From Candidatus Methanomethylophilaceae archaeon (GTDB lineage: Archaea > Thermoplasmatota > Thermoplasmata > Methanomassiliicoccales > Methanomethylophilaceae), in assembly GCA_017524805.1 (NCBI GenBank), contig JAFXUX010000027.1:1-64000 (forward strand): 64,000 bases of DNA. The letters run 5' to 3'. Below are positions 1-8,290 of the stretch, piece after piece. The notes beneath the pieces are model-generated. The model was given only the letters and a program-made list of their open reading frames with translations, ran no database searches and was not told the origin of the DNA. The position numbers and the translations under genes are program-made. Each line of letters opens with the position of its first letter. Position 1 is the first letter of the stretch.

Positions 1-116
1 AGATCTCGAAGAACTGCAGGAGCATCTTCGGGCTGTTCGGGGTCGATGTCCCGAAGGAGCCGATCTCGGGCGTCGAGGTATGCGACCTCAGGCGCCTTGC
101 GATCTCCAAGGACTGA
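1..116 (+). CDS. C-terminal fragment of an unidentified protein
   Basis: An open frame enters from the left edge (first whole codon at base 3) and stops at TGA 114-116, leaving 37 residues. Readable stretches are GLFGVDVPKEP and VCDLRRLAISKD, with steady codon use like the neighbours. No motif lets me name the family. It is the 3' end of a gene lying mostly outside the window, convergent with the truncated Fic gene. Confidence 0.45.
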   Translation, partial: ISKNCRSIFGLFGVDVPKEPISGVEVCDLRRLAISKD

Positions 117-164
117 ATTACTTACATGCGCAGAATTTCGGTATGGAAGCTATGTAAAAATGCA

Positions 165-671
165 TTATCGCAGATTTGACAATAATCTGGCTGTTCGACT
201 TAGAATACCAATCGAACAACCCTCCATGAGATCGGGCACCAGAGCATAGTCTGGGGCTTCGTATATAAGCTCGGAGCCATCAAAAACCCCCGCCCTTTCC
301 TCTCTGAAACCGGGCTTCTCTATGAGTCCGAATGTAAGAACATCGTGGATTCTGAGGAAATCCTCTACCGACGAGACATCGAACTTCCCTATCTGGGAGT
401 ACGCTTCTATTGCGTTTTTTGTTTCCACTATTTCGTCGAACGGCCCTTGCACCGTTTTTCCGTTTATCATATCGATGGTTTTGCTCAGCGGAAGTTCATT
501 ACCTTCTATGGCCAATGATGAATTTATCGACCGTATGTGAGAGCTTTTGCGTAGTATCGCTTGGGCTTTGCCTTCCATAGCCGAAAGATGGGAGATGCAA
601 TCGTCGATTCTCACCAATTGGCGGAACATCTTCTCCGTCAATTCATACCTCGGCATCGAATCGAACTCCAT
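165..671 (-). pseudogene. Truncated Fic-family protein, N-terminal part only
   Basis: The protein shows the N-terminal helical region of Fic proteins: SSHIRSINSSLAIEGN matches the usual 'S..IEGN' helix that precedes the Fic core, followed by PFDEIVETKNAIEAY. In intact Fic AMP-transferases the catalytic HPFxxGNGR loop lies roughly 100 residues further on. Here the frame runs out after VPDLMEG and ends in unrelated residues, so the catalytic motif is absent. I saw no Fic continuation in any minus-strand frame down to base 1. The start at 671 was chosen because a TATA-like stretch (around 697-705) lies about 28 nt upstream; ATGs at 725, 686 and 656 are alternatives. It probably lost its 3' half by rearrangement and is inactive. 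Confidence 0.7.
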
Positions 672-730
672 GCAGATGCGATGCATATTGGCGATAAAAA
701 TTTTCAAGCGGCAATTGCAGCGCAACCACT

Positions 731-789
731 TACATTGCTACTATCATTGCTACTCTACGGAGTGTCAATGAACTAAACGCCGTTGACAC
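731..789. promoter_or_regulatory. Repeats in the divergent fic / radical SAM promoter region
   Basis: Two direct copies of ATTGCTACT sit 12 nt apart near 734-754. The inverted pair GTGTCAA (762-768) and TTGACAC (783-789) has a 14-nt spacer. The inverted pair lies just upstream of the TATA box (about 810-816) that serves the radical SAM gene. It has the form of a regulator site, but no regulator is assigned. Confidence 0.3.
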
Positions 790-835
790 GATTAAGATGA
801 GATACCGTCTTTATATCCGACGGGCATCCGGAACC

Positions 836-2452
836 ATGGCGAAGGAGATCATTGTCGCTTTGATAGACGGCTACATCGACGACCCGGCGGCGCTTGGCGT
901 CCCGCCGTACATCTCTCCGATGATCCGCTCCATCGCCGGGGCAGCTATCGATGCGGGAGCGGACAGAGTGGAATACGTTTCCATCGACATGATCCGCAAA
1001 GGGAAGAAGATTCCGGACGCATCTGTCACTATAGTCTTATCAGGAAATACAGTCCCGGGAAAATACCTCCGCTCCATGCCGATGTCCTCGAAGGAACTGG
1101 AGAGCATCTTCCCCCGCCTGAAGGGATGGCGCCTGATAAGCGGCTCGGCGACGGACTCCGCGATCGCCCAGAAATTCGATTTCATCATCAGAAAAGACCC
1201 GGCAGCATCCCTCTACGATGGGATGATGGGAAAAGAAGTCAGAGAAAGGCTGCGCACGCTGGACGAATGGAACAGGTGGATGCTCCTGGGGGCAGACATC
1301 GTCACCCAGCACCAGGATTTCCCTCAGCCGCTGGTCGCCGAGATAGAATCCTACCGCGGATGCCACAGATACGCCACGGGAGGGTGCTCCTATTGCATAG
1401 AGCCCCTCAAAGGGAAGCCCCTGACCAGAAAACCCGAGGACATACTGGCCGAAGCCCGGAAGCTGAGGGATTTGGGGGTTACGAACATAAGAGTCGGAGG
1501 ACAGACATGCATCGTCTCCTATGGATCCGATGACGAATCCTCCGTCCCCAAACCGAACGTCGCCGCGATAAAAAAGCTGTTCGAAGGCCTCTCTTCAATG
1601 GGTTTCAGCACCATGCACGTGGACAACGCGGATGCGGCGGTCATCGCCACGTATCCCGACGAATCCCGCGAGGTCCTTAAGACTATAGTGGAATGCTGCA
1701 CCGACGGAAACGTGCTCGCACTGGGGATGGAATCCGCCGATCCCAGAGTGTACATGGAGAACAACCTGAACAGCACCTCAGACCAGGTCCTCACCGCCGT
1801 CAGGCTCATAAACGAAGTCGGCAACGAGAGAGGCCCCAGAGGAATGCCGAAACTCCTCCCCGGAATAAACATCATATGCGGCCTGGACGGGGAGACCGCA
1901 GCCACTTACGCCATGGACCTGGATTTCCTCAGAAAGATAAGGGACGAGAATCTGATGGTCAGACGCATAAACATCCGCCAGGTCCTTCCGGTGAGGCGCG
2001 AATTCGACGTCAAAGTGGACCAGAGAAGGTTCAAGAAATTCAAGGAAGAAGTGCGCTCGGAAGTAGACCGCGCCATGCTGGAACGCGTCGCCCCATACGG
2101 AACCGTCCTCAAAGACGTCTACGCCGAACTGAACGACGGAAACGTCACATTCGGCAGGCAGATCGGATCGTACCCTCTTCTGGTGGGGATCCCATACAGA
2201 ATGGAGACGGAAAAGTTCTATGACGTGTTCATAACCGATTGGGGGTTCCGCTCGATCACCGGCGTGACATATCCGTTCGATATCAACCGCCTGCCTCTCA
2301 GCGCCTTGGAATCCCTCCCCGGGATCGGAAAGAAGAGGGCGGCGAAGCTGGTCTTGGAAAGGCCTTTCTCTGGGCCCGAGGATTTGGCCGAAGCCATAGG
2401 CGACCCCGAAGTGGCTGAAAAGCTGCTGAGAATCGTTTGGCCTTCGCAATGA
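836..2452 (+). CDS. Radical SAM protein with C-terminal helix-hairpin-helix (COG1031 type)
   Basis: This 538-residue protein carries a radical SAM cluster motif, C176-x7-C184-x2-C187 (context YRGCHRYATGGCSYC), which should bind a 4Fe-4S cluster and S-adenosylmethionine. The barrel continues with NIRVGGQTCIVSY and LALGMESADP. The last 55 residues (LESLPGIGKKRAAKLV) form a helix-hairpin-helix nucleic-acid-binding unit. A radical SAM core plus this C-terminal unit defines the archaeal COG1031 family, whose substrate is unknown; RNA or DNA modification is a reasonable guess. I chose ATG 836 because TTATAT at 811-816 is about 25 nt upstream, as expected for a leaderless mRNA. An earlier in-frame ATG at 797 would lie upstream of the TATA box. 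Confidence 0.85.
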   Translation: MAKEIIVALIDGYIDDPAALGVPPYISPMIRSIAGAAIDAGADRVEYVSIDMIRKGKKIPDASVTIVLSGNTVPGKYLRSMPMSSKELESIFPRLKGWRLISGSATDSAIAQKFDFIIRKDPAASLYDGMMGKEVRERLRTLDEWNRWMLLGADIVTQHQDFPQPLVAEIESYRGCHRYATGGCSYCIEPLKGKPLTRKPEDILAEARKLRDLGVTNIRVGGQTCIVSYGSDDESSVPKPNVAAIKKLFEGLSSMGFSTMHVDNADAAVIATYPDESREVLKTIVECCTDGNVLALGMESADPRVYMENNLNSTSDQVLTAVRLINEVGNERGPRGMPKLLPGINIICGLDGETAATYAMDLDFLRKIRDENLMVRRINIRQVLPVRREFDVKVDQRRFKKFKEEVRSEVDRAMLERVAPYGTVLKDVYAELNDGNVTFGRQIGSYPLLVGIPYRMETEKFYDVFITDWGFRSITGVTYPFDINRLPLSALESLPGIGKKRAAKLVLERPFSGPEDLAEAIGDPEVAEKLLRIVWPSQ

Positions 2453-2515
2453 TCCCCCTATGCATCGCATCCCCCTTATGCCACCGATATATACGAGAGA
2501 GTCGTTTTTCCAACC

Positions 2516-3019
2516 ATGTCTATCCTCGTCACCATCGCTCTGATAGGATCCATCACCGCGATGATCATAGGCGGCGTATTCGTCATAATGTATCTTCGCA
2601 GCCCCAGCAAAAATACGGATGCCAGAATCGCCGATCTGAACCTCAGAACCGATCTGAAACAAGGGGATTTCATAGAGTATGAAGTCGAAAAGCAAGGCAC
2701 CGCATATTCGGAGAGATATGAGATCGTCTCCGAGGAAGACGGCAGATACTCGGTGGAGAAGACGGACGGCACCGAAACCATGTCGGCAGCGGAATTCCTT
2801 GGGAAGCTCCGCAGGAACGCCCAGAAGATGTCCGGTATAAACTACAGGGACGAGATGGTCCCCACGCACTGGGGAAACGTCAGCTGCACCCTGTACGAGA
2901 TAAACTCCGGGAAAAAGATCCTGTACATAGGAAAAGACGGCGTCCTCTACAAAGAAGAGGAAACCGACGGCAGCTCCAAGACCGTCAGGACTTTGAAGGA
3001 CACATCCCTGCTCGGATGA
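2516..3019 (+). CDS. Membrane-anchored protein of unknown function
   Basis: A 167-residue protein with one N-terminal membrane helix (about residues 4-27, ITAMIIGGVFVIMYL) followed by a soluble beta-rich domain of about 135 residues. Phrases such as GDFIEYEVEKQGTAYSERYEIV suggest a small extracytoplasmic or cytoplasmic beta domain, but I recognise no family. ATATATAC at about 2486-2493 lies some 25 nt before the ATG, so the gene probably has its own leaderless promoter. It sits 30 nt before priL and may be co-transcribed with it. Confidence 0.7.
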   Translation: MSILVTIALIGSITAMIIGGVFVIMYLRSPSKNTDARIADLNLRTDLKQGDFIEYEVEKQGTAYSERYEIVSEEDGRYSVEKTDGTETMSAAEFLGKLRRNAQKMSGINYRDEMVPTHWGNVSCTLYEINSGKKILYIGKDGVLYKEEETDGSSKTVRTLKDTSLLG

Positions 3020-3049
3020 GCCTGCTGGATACCCTGCGGCAGACGGTTG

Positions 3050-4105
3050 ATGGCCATGGACGCGAGACTTTCCGCCAAATTCCCGTTCCTTAGGGAGGCA
3101 TCGGAATTCGCGGCGGAAAACTCCGCGGACCTGGAATCCCTCATAACGATGGAAAGCTTCTCGCCCGCCCGCGCCCGCGGCAAAGAGAGGGTCCTGGACG
3201 CCATAAACTCCGGCGAAGTCGCATACAAACCTCTCATGAGGGATTACGACTGCCTCATGGAGGTCCTGTCGTACCCGTACGCGAGGATTCTGGTGTCTAC
3301 CATATGGGACAGATACCTCACCAAGAGGTACGCTCTGGGAGAGGCCGTCCGCATGAACAAAGTGCTCTCCGACGAGGACCGCCAGACCATCCTTTATGTC
3401 TCGGATGAGCTGGGCTTCAAAGCCGCGACGGACAGCGACGGCACGATGCGCATGAGCTTCCCGGATTACCTCATGCTGTCCAGCAGGATGAAGAGCATCG
3501 ACTGGAAGCTGATAAACAGCGACATCCGCTCCGGAATCGTGTTCCTTCCGAAGGAGAAATTCAACCGCCTGATGCAGAACGCCCTGCAGGACAAGATAGA
3601 ATCCGAGCTTCCCCTCAAACCTCCGGAAGAATTCCTGCCGTATCTGAAAAAGGACTGCGACGAAGTGAGGGCGGCGTTGGAAACGGCCAAGATGAAGATG
3701 AGCCCGACCCGCGGGGAAGGCATGAAAGACGAATACCTCCCGCCCTGCGTATCACATCTTCTGGAACTGGCCATGAAGGGAATCAACCTGCCGCACAGCG
3801 GAAGGTTCGCCCTGGTAACGTTCATGTCCGCCTTGGGGCTGGATTACGACGGCATCATCAGGATCTTCGCGGAATCCCCTGATTTCGACGAATCGAAGTC
3901 GGAATACCAGATAAAACACATCACAGGGGAGCTGTACGGGAGGGACGCTTATACCCCGCCGGAATGCAAGACGATGAAGACCGAAGGATTGTGCTTCGAG
4001 CCGAACGCTCTCTGCGCGAAAATAAACCATCCTCTGAACTATTACAGGATAAAGGCCAGAGGCCCCCGGAAACCTGATGGGGAAGCCCCTGGAAGCAAAG
4101 CCTGA
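3050..4105 (+). CDS. priL: DNA primase large subunit PriL
   Basis: PriL partners PriS in the archaeal/eukaryotic primase that makes replication primers. The C-terminal half carries the family's Fe-S domain: PPCVSHLL, RFALVTFMSALGLDYDGI, PDFDESKSEYQIKHI and HPLNYYRIKARG. Four cysteines at about positions 233, 306, 315 and 322 are placed as expected for 4Fe-4S ligands. Length (351 residues) is normal. The start is ATG 3050 or 3056; a TTG just before is less likely. The partner PriS lies 60 kb away at the right edge rather than adjacent. Confidence 0.95.
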   Translation: MAMDARLSAKFPFLREASEFAAENSADLESLITMESFSPARARGKERVLDAINSGEVAYKPLMRDYDCLMEVLSYPYARILVSTIWDRYLTKRYALGEAVRMNKVLSDEDRQTILYVSDELGFKAATDSDGTMRMSFPDYLMLSSRMKSIDWKLINSDIRSGIVFLPKEKFNRLMQNALQDKIESELPLKPPEEFLPYLKKDCDEVRAALETAKMKMSPTRGEGMKDEYLPPCVSHLLELAMKGINLPHSGRFALVTFMSALGLDYDGIIRIFAESPDFDESKSEYQIKHITGELYGRDAYTPPECKTMKTEGLCFEPNALCAKINHPLNYYRIKARGPRKPDGEAPGSKA

Positions 4106-4107
4106 GC

Positions 4108-4761
4108 TCAGTTTTTCTTGTCCTCGGCGCAGAGGTTCCGCCAGGTTATGATGGCCCTCTGAATCGCGGTGAGGTTCCCCACCACGGCGAACCAAAGCAT
4201 CATTATCTCGAGCCAATTCAGGGTGAAACCGGCTATTTCGAAGGATCCGAACCCGAACTGCATCATGACGAACTGGATTATCGGGAACAGCGTGGAAAGG
4301 ACGACCCTGTCCGCGCGGCCGAGGAGCCCCGCATACAGACGCGGCGCGCCGATGGCCTGGGCCTGCGTGCCCATGTACGAAGTCAGAAGCACCCCGACCA
4401 AAGCGGCCATGCCGAGATATGGATCGCACCAAGAGCTCACCGCGACGCCGCCGATCATGAAGACATCCGCGTATCTGTCGAACACGTGGTCCAGATAATC
4501 GCCTTTGCGGGAAGCTTTCCCGGCCAGTTTGGCCACTTTGCCGTCCAGCGCATCGAAATATCCCGACACGATGACCGATATAGCGCCGACTATCAGCAGA
4601 TACTCTTTGCCTTCGAATCCGCTGAGATAGAACAGCACGCCGCACAGCAGCGCTATTATGAGCCCGATCCACGATATCAGGTTGGGATTGACCCCTATCA
4701 GCTTCTTGGCCACCGGGGCCAAAGCGAAATCTGCTCTCGCTCTCTGTCCGTCTAGAACCAT
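4108..4761 (-). CDS. CDP-alcohol phosphatidyltransferase, probable archaetidylinositol phosphate synthase
   Basis: This 217-residue integral membrane enzyme has the CDP-alcohol phosphotransferase signature DG-x2-A(K)-x8-G-x3-D-x3-D, read here as DGKVAK...GDYLDHVFD. Lysine replaces the usual arginine after the alanine. It has about five or six membrane helices, e.g. LISWIGLIIALLCGVLFYL. In archaea this family joins CDP-archaeol to a polar head; archaetidylinositol phosphate synthase is the commonest assignment for this length, though archaetidylglycerol phosphate synthase is possible. The gene is last in a five-gene minus-strand operon, and its ATG overlaps the end of the AK6 gene by 10 nt, implying coupled translation. 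Confidence 0.8.
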   Translation of the reverse strand: MVLDGQRARADFALAPVAKKLIGVNPNLISWIGLIIALLCGVLFYLSGFEGKEYLLIVGAISVIVSGYFDALDGKVAKLAGKASRKGDYLDHVFDRYADVFMIGGVAVSSWCDPYLGMAALVGVLLTSYMGTQAQAIGAPRLYAGLLGRADRVVLSTLFPIIQFVMMQFGFGSFEIAGFTLNWLEIMMLWFAVVGNLTAIQRAIITWRNLCAEDKKN

Positions 4762-5276
4762 TTCTCCATCTCCTGAGACCAGTCGACCTTCCCCGGGGGG
4801 AACTCTCCCCCGGAAGCCGCCTGTTCGATCATGTCAGCGACCTCCGCCACGGAATGCCCTGTGCAATCTATCTCGGCCACCGGGATGTCGGTGTCCACAG
4901 ATTCGCACAGGATCACGTCCAGAACCTCGGACCTGACGTTCTCCAGAACCTTGGATTCGCCGTATCCTCTGGCTCTGAGCCTCTCAGCGACCGTATCAGG
5001 GGAGCATCTGAGGACGATTATGCGCCCGCAATCCATGTAATGCGAAAGATGCCCTTCCATGAACGCGGTGCCTTCGCGCTCTCTGTACTCCTCCAGCGAA
5101 TCGTTGAGAAGGTCCAAATCCACCTCGTGAGTGTCTCTGCTCTCATCCAGGGGCCCCATAAGGCCGTGCGACATTATATGGGCTTTCAGGTCCACGACCT
5201 CGAAACCTCTGGAACGGAGCTCGGCCGACGCCGCGCTCTTCCCGACGCCCGGGGTGCCGGTGATCGCTATCAGCAT
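4752..5276 (-). CDS. AK6/Fap7-type adenylate kinase
   Basis: A 174-residue P-loop kinase beginning LIAITGTPGVGKS (Walker A), with VDLKAHI and a lid-like stretch LRARGYGESKVLENVRSE. These are hallmarks of the AK6/hCINAP/Fap7 family (COG1936), which phosphorylates AMP and also aids small-subunit rRNA maturation. I chose ATG 5276 because the fold starts directly at MLIAITG. It overlaps the PfkB gene end by 7 nt and sits downstream of SAH hydrolase and a nucleoside-kinase-like gene, so AMP handling fits the operon. The stop codon is TAG (4754-4752), the only amber stop I found in this window. Read-through would add about 17 residues before the next TGA. Confidence 0.88.
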   Translation of the reverse strand: MLIAITGTPGVGKSAASAELRSRGFEVVDLKAHIMSHGLMGPLDESRDTHEVDLDLLNDSLEEYREREGTAFMEGHLSHYMDCGRIIVLRCSPDTVAERLRARGYGESKVLENVRSEVLDVILCESVDTDIPVAEIDCTGHSVAEVADMIEQAASGGEFPPGKVDWSQEMEKWF

Positions 5277-6190
5277 CCGGAAATCTCCCCGAAATATGGC
5301 TCGGCCCTCTCCAGCGCGGCCTCCCACGAAGGCGTGTTCGTAAGCGCTCCGACCTTCTCGACGACGAAGGACGAGACTGCGGCGGCTATCACCAGAGCCT
5401 CTGGGATGCGGTATCCGCGATACAGAGAGGTATAGAAGCCTGCCCTGTAGGAATCTCCGGCGCCGGTGACATCAGCCACCTTGTCGGCTTTCACCGCTGG
5501 GATCCTGATCCTCTCGTCTCCCATGCGCGCTTCGCTCCCTTCGGATCCGAACGTGCATACGGCCAGACCGACTTCGGCGTCGAAGATGCTGCTCTTCCCT
5601 ATGTATCTGGCGAGGGATTCCGCCTCTTTTTCGTTACAGAACACCGCGTCGGAAAGCTCCAGCGCCGCCGGGAAAGTCTTTTCGTTCCATATGCGATGGG
5701 ATTCCTGCGCCGGATCCACGGCAATGAACGCATCCGGAAGCCGTCCCATCAGATCGATGTAATATGACGGCTGGCCGGTGCAGAAATGCACGAATCTGGA
5801 CTCGGACGCCATTTTTGTTAGCGTTATGCCGGTATCGCCAGCGAATCCCTGGGGACCCTGGTAGAACAGGACCTTCTGGACCATATCCTGGTCGTTGACG
5901 ACTATCGCCTTCGACGTATCGTACCCGTCCACGTGGACGAAGTCGTCCATGATCAGACCGGAATCCCTGATCTCCTTCTCGAACGAAGCGGGGAAATCCG
6001 CTCCGACCATCGCGCATAAGGCCGTAGGGCAGCCGAGCCTCGCGGCGGTAACCGCGATGTTGGTGCCGGTTCCTCCGAGCGTCGTTACCGCTGAGATTAC
6101 GTCTTCCGTTGTCCCCGCAGCGGGGAATTTCTTCACTCCCATTATCTGATCTATAGTCACGTGGCCATAAACCGACAGGAAGGGGCTCAT
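5270..6190 (-). CDS. PfkB-family kinase, probable nucleoside kinase
   Basis: A 306-residue ribokinase-fold protein. N-terminal GGTGTNIAVTAARLG (substrate/lid region) and C-terminal DVTGAGDSYRAGF (anion hole and catalytic Asp) are the two PfkB signatures. The ATG overlaps the SAH hydrolase TGA as ATGA, so the two are translationally coupled. Known archaeal relatives include broad nucleoside kinases. Next to SAH hydrolase, which releases adenosine (or inosine), a nucleoside kinase is the best inference, but the substrate cannot be read from sequence alone. Confidence 0.85.
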   Translation of the reverse strand: MSPFLSVYGHVTIDQIMGVKKFPAAGTTEDVISAVTTLGGTGTNIAVTAARLGCPTALCAMVGADFPASFEKEIRDSGLIMDDFVHVDGYDTSKAIVVNDQDMVQKVLFYQGPQGFAGDTGITLTKMASESRFVHFCTGQPSYYIDLMGRLPDAFIAVDPAQESHRIWNEKTFPAALELSDAVFCNEKEAESLARYIGKSSIFDAEVGLAVCTFGSEGSEARMGDERIRIPAVKADKVADVTGAGDSYRAGFYTSLYRGYRIPEALVIAAAVSSFVVEKVGALTNTPSWEAALERAEPYFGEISGC

Positions 6191-7425
6191 GTACCCTCCT
6201 TCCAGCCGGTAATGTAGCTCACCTGCGAGTCGGTAAGAGTATCGATCTCTACGCCCATGGATTTCAGCTTGATGGCGGCTATCTCGGAATCGATCTCCTG
6301 CGGGACGGCATAGACCTTGGGCTCCATCTCCTTGTAATGGCGCGACATGTGGACGACGCCCAGCGCCTGGGTGGAGAAGCTCATATCCATTATCTCCGCG
6401 GGATGCCCCTGCCCGGCGGCGAGGTTCATCAGGCGGCCCTCGGCTATGAGATACAGGCTGCGGCCATCTTTCATCTTGTATTCGTCGATGAAATCGCGGA
6501 CCCTTTCGCATGACACAGAGCCTTCCTCGAGGGCAGGCTTGCTGATCTCGTTGTCGAAATGCCCGACGTTGCCCATGACGCATCCGTCCTTCATGACGGC
6601 GATGTGCTCCGCCGCGATGATATCTTTGCAACCGGTGACGGTGATGATGAGGTCGGCGACCTTTACCGCGTCGATCATCTTCATGACCTCGAACCCGTCC
6701 ATCTTGGCCTCTATCGCTTTGACCGGATCCACTTCCGTAACGATGACGGAAGCACCGAGGCCTTTGGCCCTCATCGCGACGCCTTTGCCGCACCATCCGT
6801 AGCCGGCGACGACCAGCCTCTTACCGGCGACGATGAGATTGGTGGCGTTCATCCACCCGTCAAAGGCGGACTGGCCGGTCCCATATCTGTTGTCGAACAG
6901 GAACTTCATCTTCGCGTCGTTGACGTTCAGAACAGGGAACTTGAGCGCCCCGTCGGCGGCCATCGCCTTGAGGCGGACTACGCCGGTGGTGGTCTCCTCG
7001 TTCGCGGCTTTGACGGTGGACAGCACCTCTTTGCGGGAAGTGTGGGACATTGCTACCAGATCGGCGCCGTCGTCGATTATGAAATCCGGCGACATGTCGA
7101 GGATGGAGTTGAGGTTGCGATAGTATTCCTCGGAGGATTCCCATTTTTTGGCGTATACTTTCAGGCCGAACTCCTCGCGCAGCGCGAGGACAACGGAATC
7201 GTCGGTGGAAAGCGGGTTGCAGCTGGCCAAGCGGATCTCTGCCCCGGCATCGGCCAACGTTACTGCCAGCATCCCGGTCTTAGCTTCGGTGTGGAGGGCC
7301 ATACCTATCTTGAGGCCGGCCAACGGCTGCTCATCGATGAAGCGCTTCCTTATGTCCTTCAAAACTGGCATGTGGCTTTCGGCCCAATGGAGTCTGAGAC
7401 TCCCTCTTTTCAATTCGTCGTCCAT
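6187..7425 (-). CDS. ahcY: S-adenosylhomocysteine (or S-inosylhomocysteine) hydrolase
   Basis: This 412-residue enzyme has the family's features: LHTEAKTGMLAVTL (substrate domain), DDGADL, the NAD-binding loop VVAGYGWCGKGVAMRAKG, VTGCKDII, and C-terminal LAAGQGHPAEIMDMSFSTQ. It splits SAH into homocysteine and a nucleoside, relieving product inhibition of methyltransferases. In some methanogens the homologue prefers S-inosylhomocysteine made by a deaminase; the sequence does not decide which. It lies one base after the phosphopantothenate synthetase stop and overlaps the downstream kinase as ATGA. Confidence 0.94.
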   Translation of the reverse strand: MDDELKRGSLRLHWAESHMPVLKDIRKRFIDEQPLAGLKIGMALHTEAKTGMLAVTLADAGAEIRLASCNPLSTDDSVVLALREEFGLKVYAKKWESSEEYYRNLNSILDMSPDFIIDDGADLVAMSHTSRKEVLSTVKAANEETTTGVVRLKAMAADGALKFPVLNVNDAKMKFLFDNRYGTGQSAFDGWMNATNLIVAGKRLVVAGYGWCGKGVAMRAKGLGASVIVTEVDPVKAIEAKMDGFEVMKMIDAVKVADLIITVTGCKDIIAAEHIAVMKDGCVMGNVGHFDNEISKPALEEGSVSCERVRDFIDEYKMKDGRSLYLIAEGRLMNLAAGQGHPAEIMDMSFSTQALGVVHMSRHYKEMEPKVYAVPQEIDSEIAAIKLKSMGVEIDTLTDSQVSYITGWKEGT

Positions 7426-7426
7426 T

Positions 7427-8179
7427 TTATCGCTCCCTGAATTCTGACATGAGGTTGTCGCATATGCATTCGACGGTCCTGCGGCGGCAATCCGATGAAG
7501 AGAATTCTTTTTTGATCCTCTCGATGCTCTCGGAATCCCCTGAAAGCTCGCCTATGAAACGGATGATGTTCTCCAAGGCTCTGGTCATCTCGTCGGAGAT
7601 CGGGACGCTGGCGGTGCGGGAAGTGCGGGACAACGGGTTGAGATCGATGGATATCACCGTCTTGCCCATGGATACCAGCGCTTCGGCGCGGTCGCCGTCC
7701 TCGATCGGGACAATGATCACATCGCTGGAGAATATGCCTTCGCCAGTGCACAGCGCGCGGTCGTGGTTCAGACCTTTGATCCTTTGGTCGGGTTCCCTCC
7801 CAAGAACGTTCTTGGCGCCTTTGGATTCCAGATACGAGATGATGCCTTCCATCCTCTCCGGCGTCCTGTGGAACAGGTTGACCTCTATCTTCGCAGGGAT
7901 ACATTCCGCGAGCTTTATCAGATTGCCGGCGTCGAGCGCGGCCGCATTGCCGTTGACGCAGACCACGGGGTTCTTAGCCCCCAGAAGGAAAGCCGCGGCA
8001 GCTTTCTCCGCGTAGAGAGCCGCTTCGGTGCTCTTCTCCCCCATCAAATAATCGTAAGCTTCCCCGCGGCCGTGGGAGATCAGTCCGGTAGGCGTAACCA
8101 AACCTTTCTCCACCATTTCGGCCAGACGCTCCCTGGTAACCAGGGATTTGTATCTGGGATGATCCTTAGGGATTTCCAT
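7427..8179 (-). CDS. 4-phosphopantoate--beta-alanine ligase (phosphopantothenate synthetase)
   Basis: A 250-residue protein matching the archaeal phosphopantothenate synthetase family (COG1701). It has DHPRYKSL near the N-terminus, GLISHGRGEAYDYLMGE, AAAAFLLGAKNPVVCVNGNAAAL, and NLFHRTPERMEGI. It joins 4-phosphopantoate to beta-alanine in the archaeal CoA pathway. ATG 8179 is chosen because AAAATATG on the minus strand (about 8196-8203) is a TATA box roughly 22 nt upstream. First gene of the operon that continues with ahcY, the PfkB kinase, AK6 and the lipid synthase. Confidence 0.9.
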   Translation of the reverse strand: MEIPKDHPRYKSLVTRERLAEMVEKGLVTPTGLISHGRGEAYDYLMGEKSTEAALYAEKAAAAFLLGAKNPVVCVNGNAAALDAGNLIKLAECIPAKIEVNLFHRTPERMEGIISYLESKGAKNVLGREPDQRIKGLNHDRALCTGEGIFSSDVIIVPIEDGDRAEALVSMGKTVISIDLNPLSRTSRTASVPISDEMTRALENIIRFIGELSGDSESIERIKKEFSSSDCRRRTVECICDNLMSEFRER

Positions 8180-8290
8180 GCCATGAGTACTTACGCACTC
8201 ATATTTTAGTGTTTTATGGGCATCAAAATGGATTGGAGACATGGCCGGACCGTCATAAACAAAATATCGTAAGTCTACGTTGCGCCGGAC
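8180..8290. promoter_or_regulatory. Divergent promoters, phosphopantothenate operon and TrmJ-like gene
   Basis: This 111-bp AT-rich spacer holds a minus-strand TATA-like box near 8196-8203 and a plus-strand AAAATATC near 8261-8268, each about 22-28 nt from the start codon it faces. Both genes therefore look leaderless. Confidence 0.5.
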
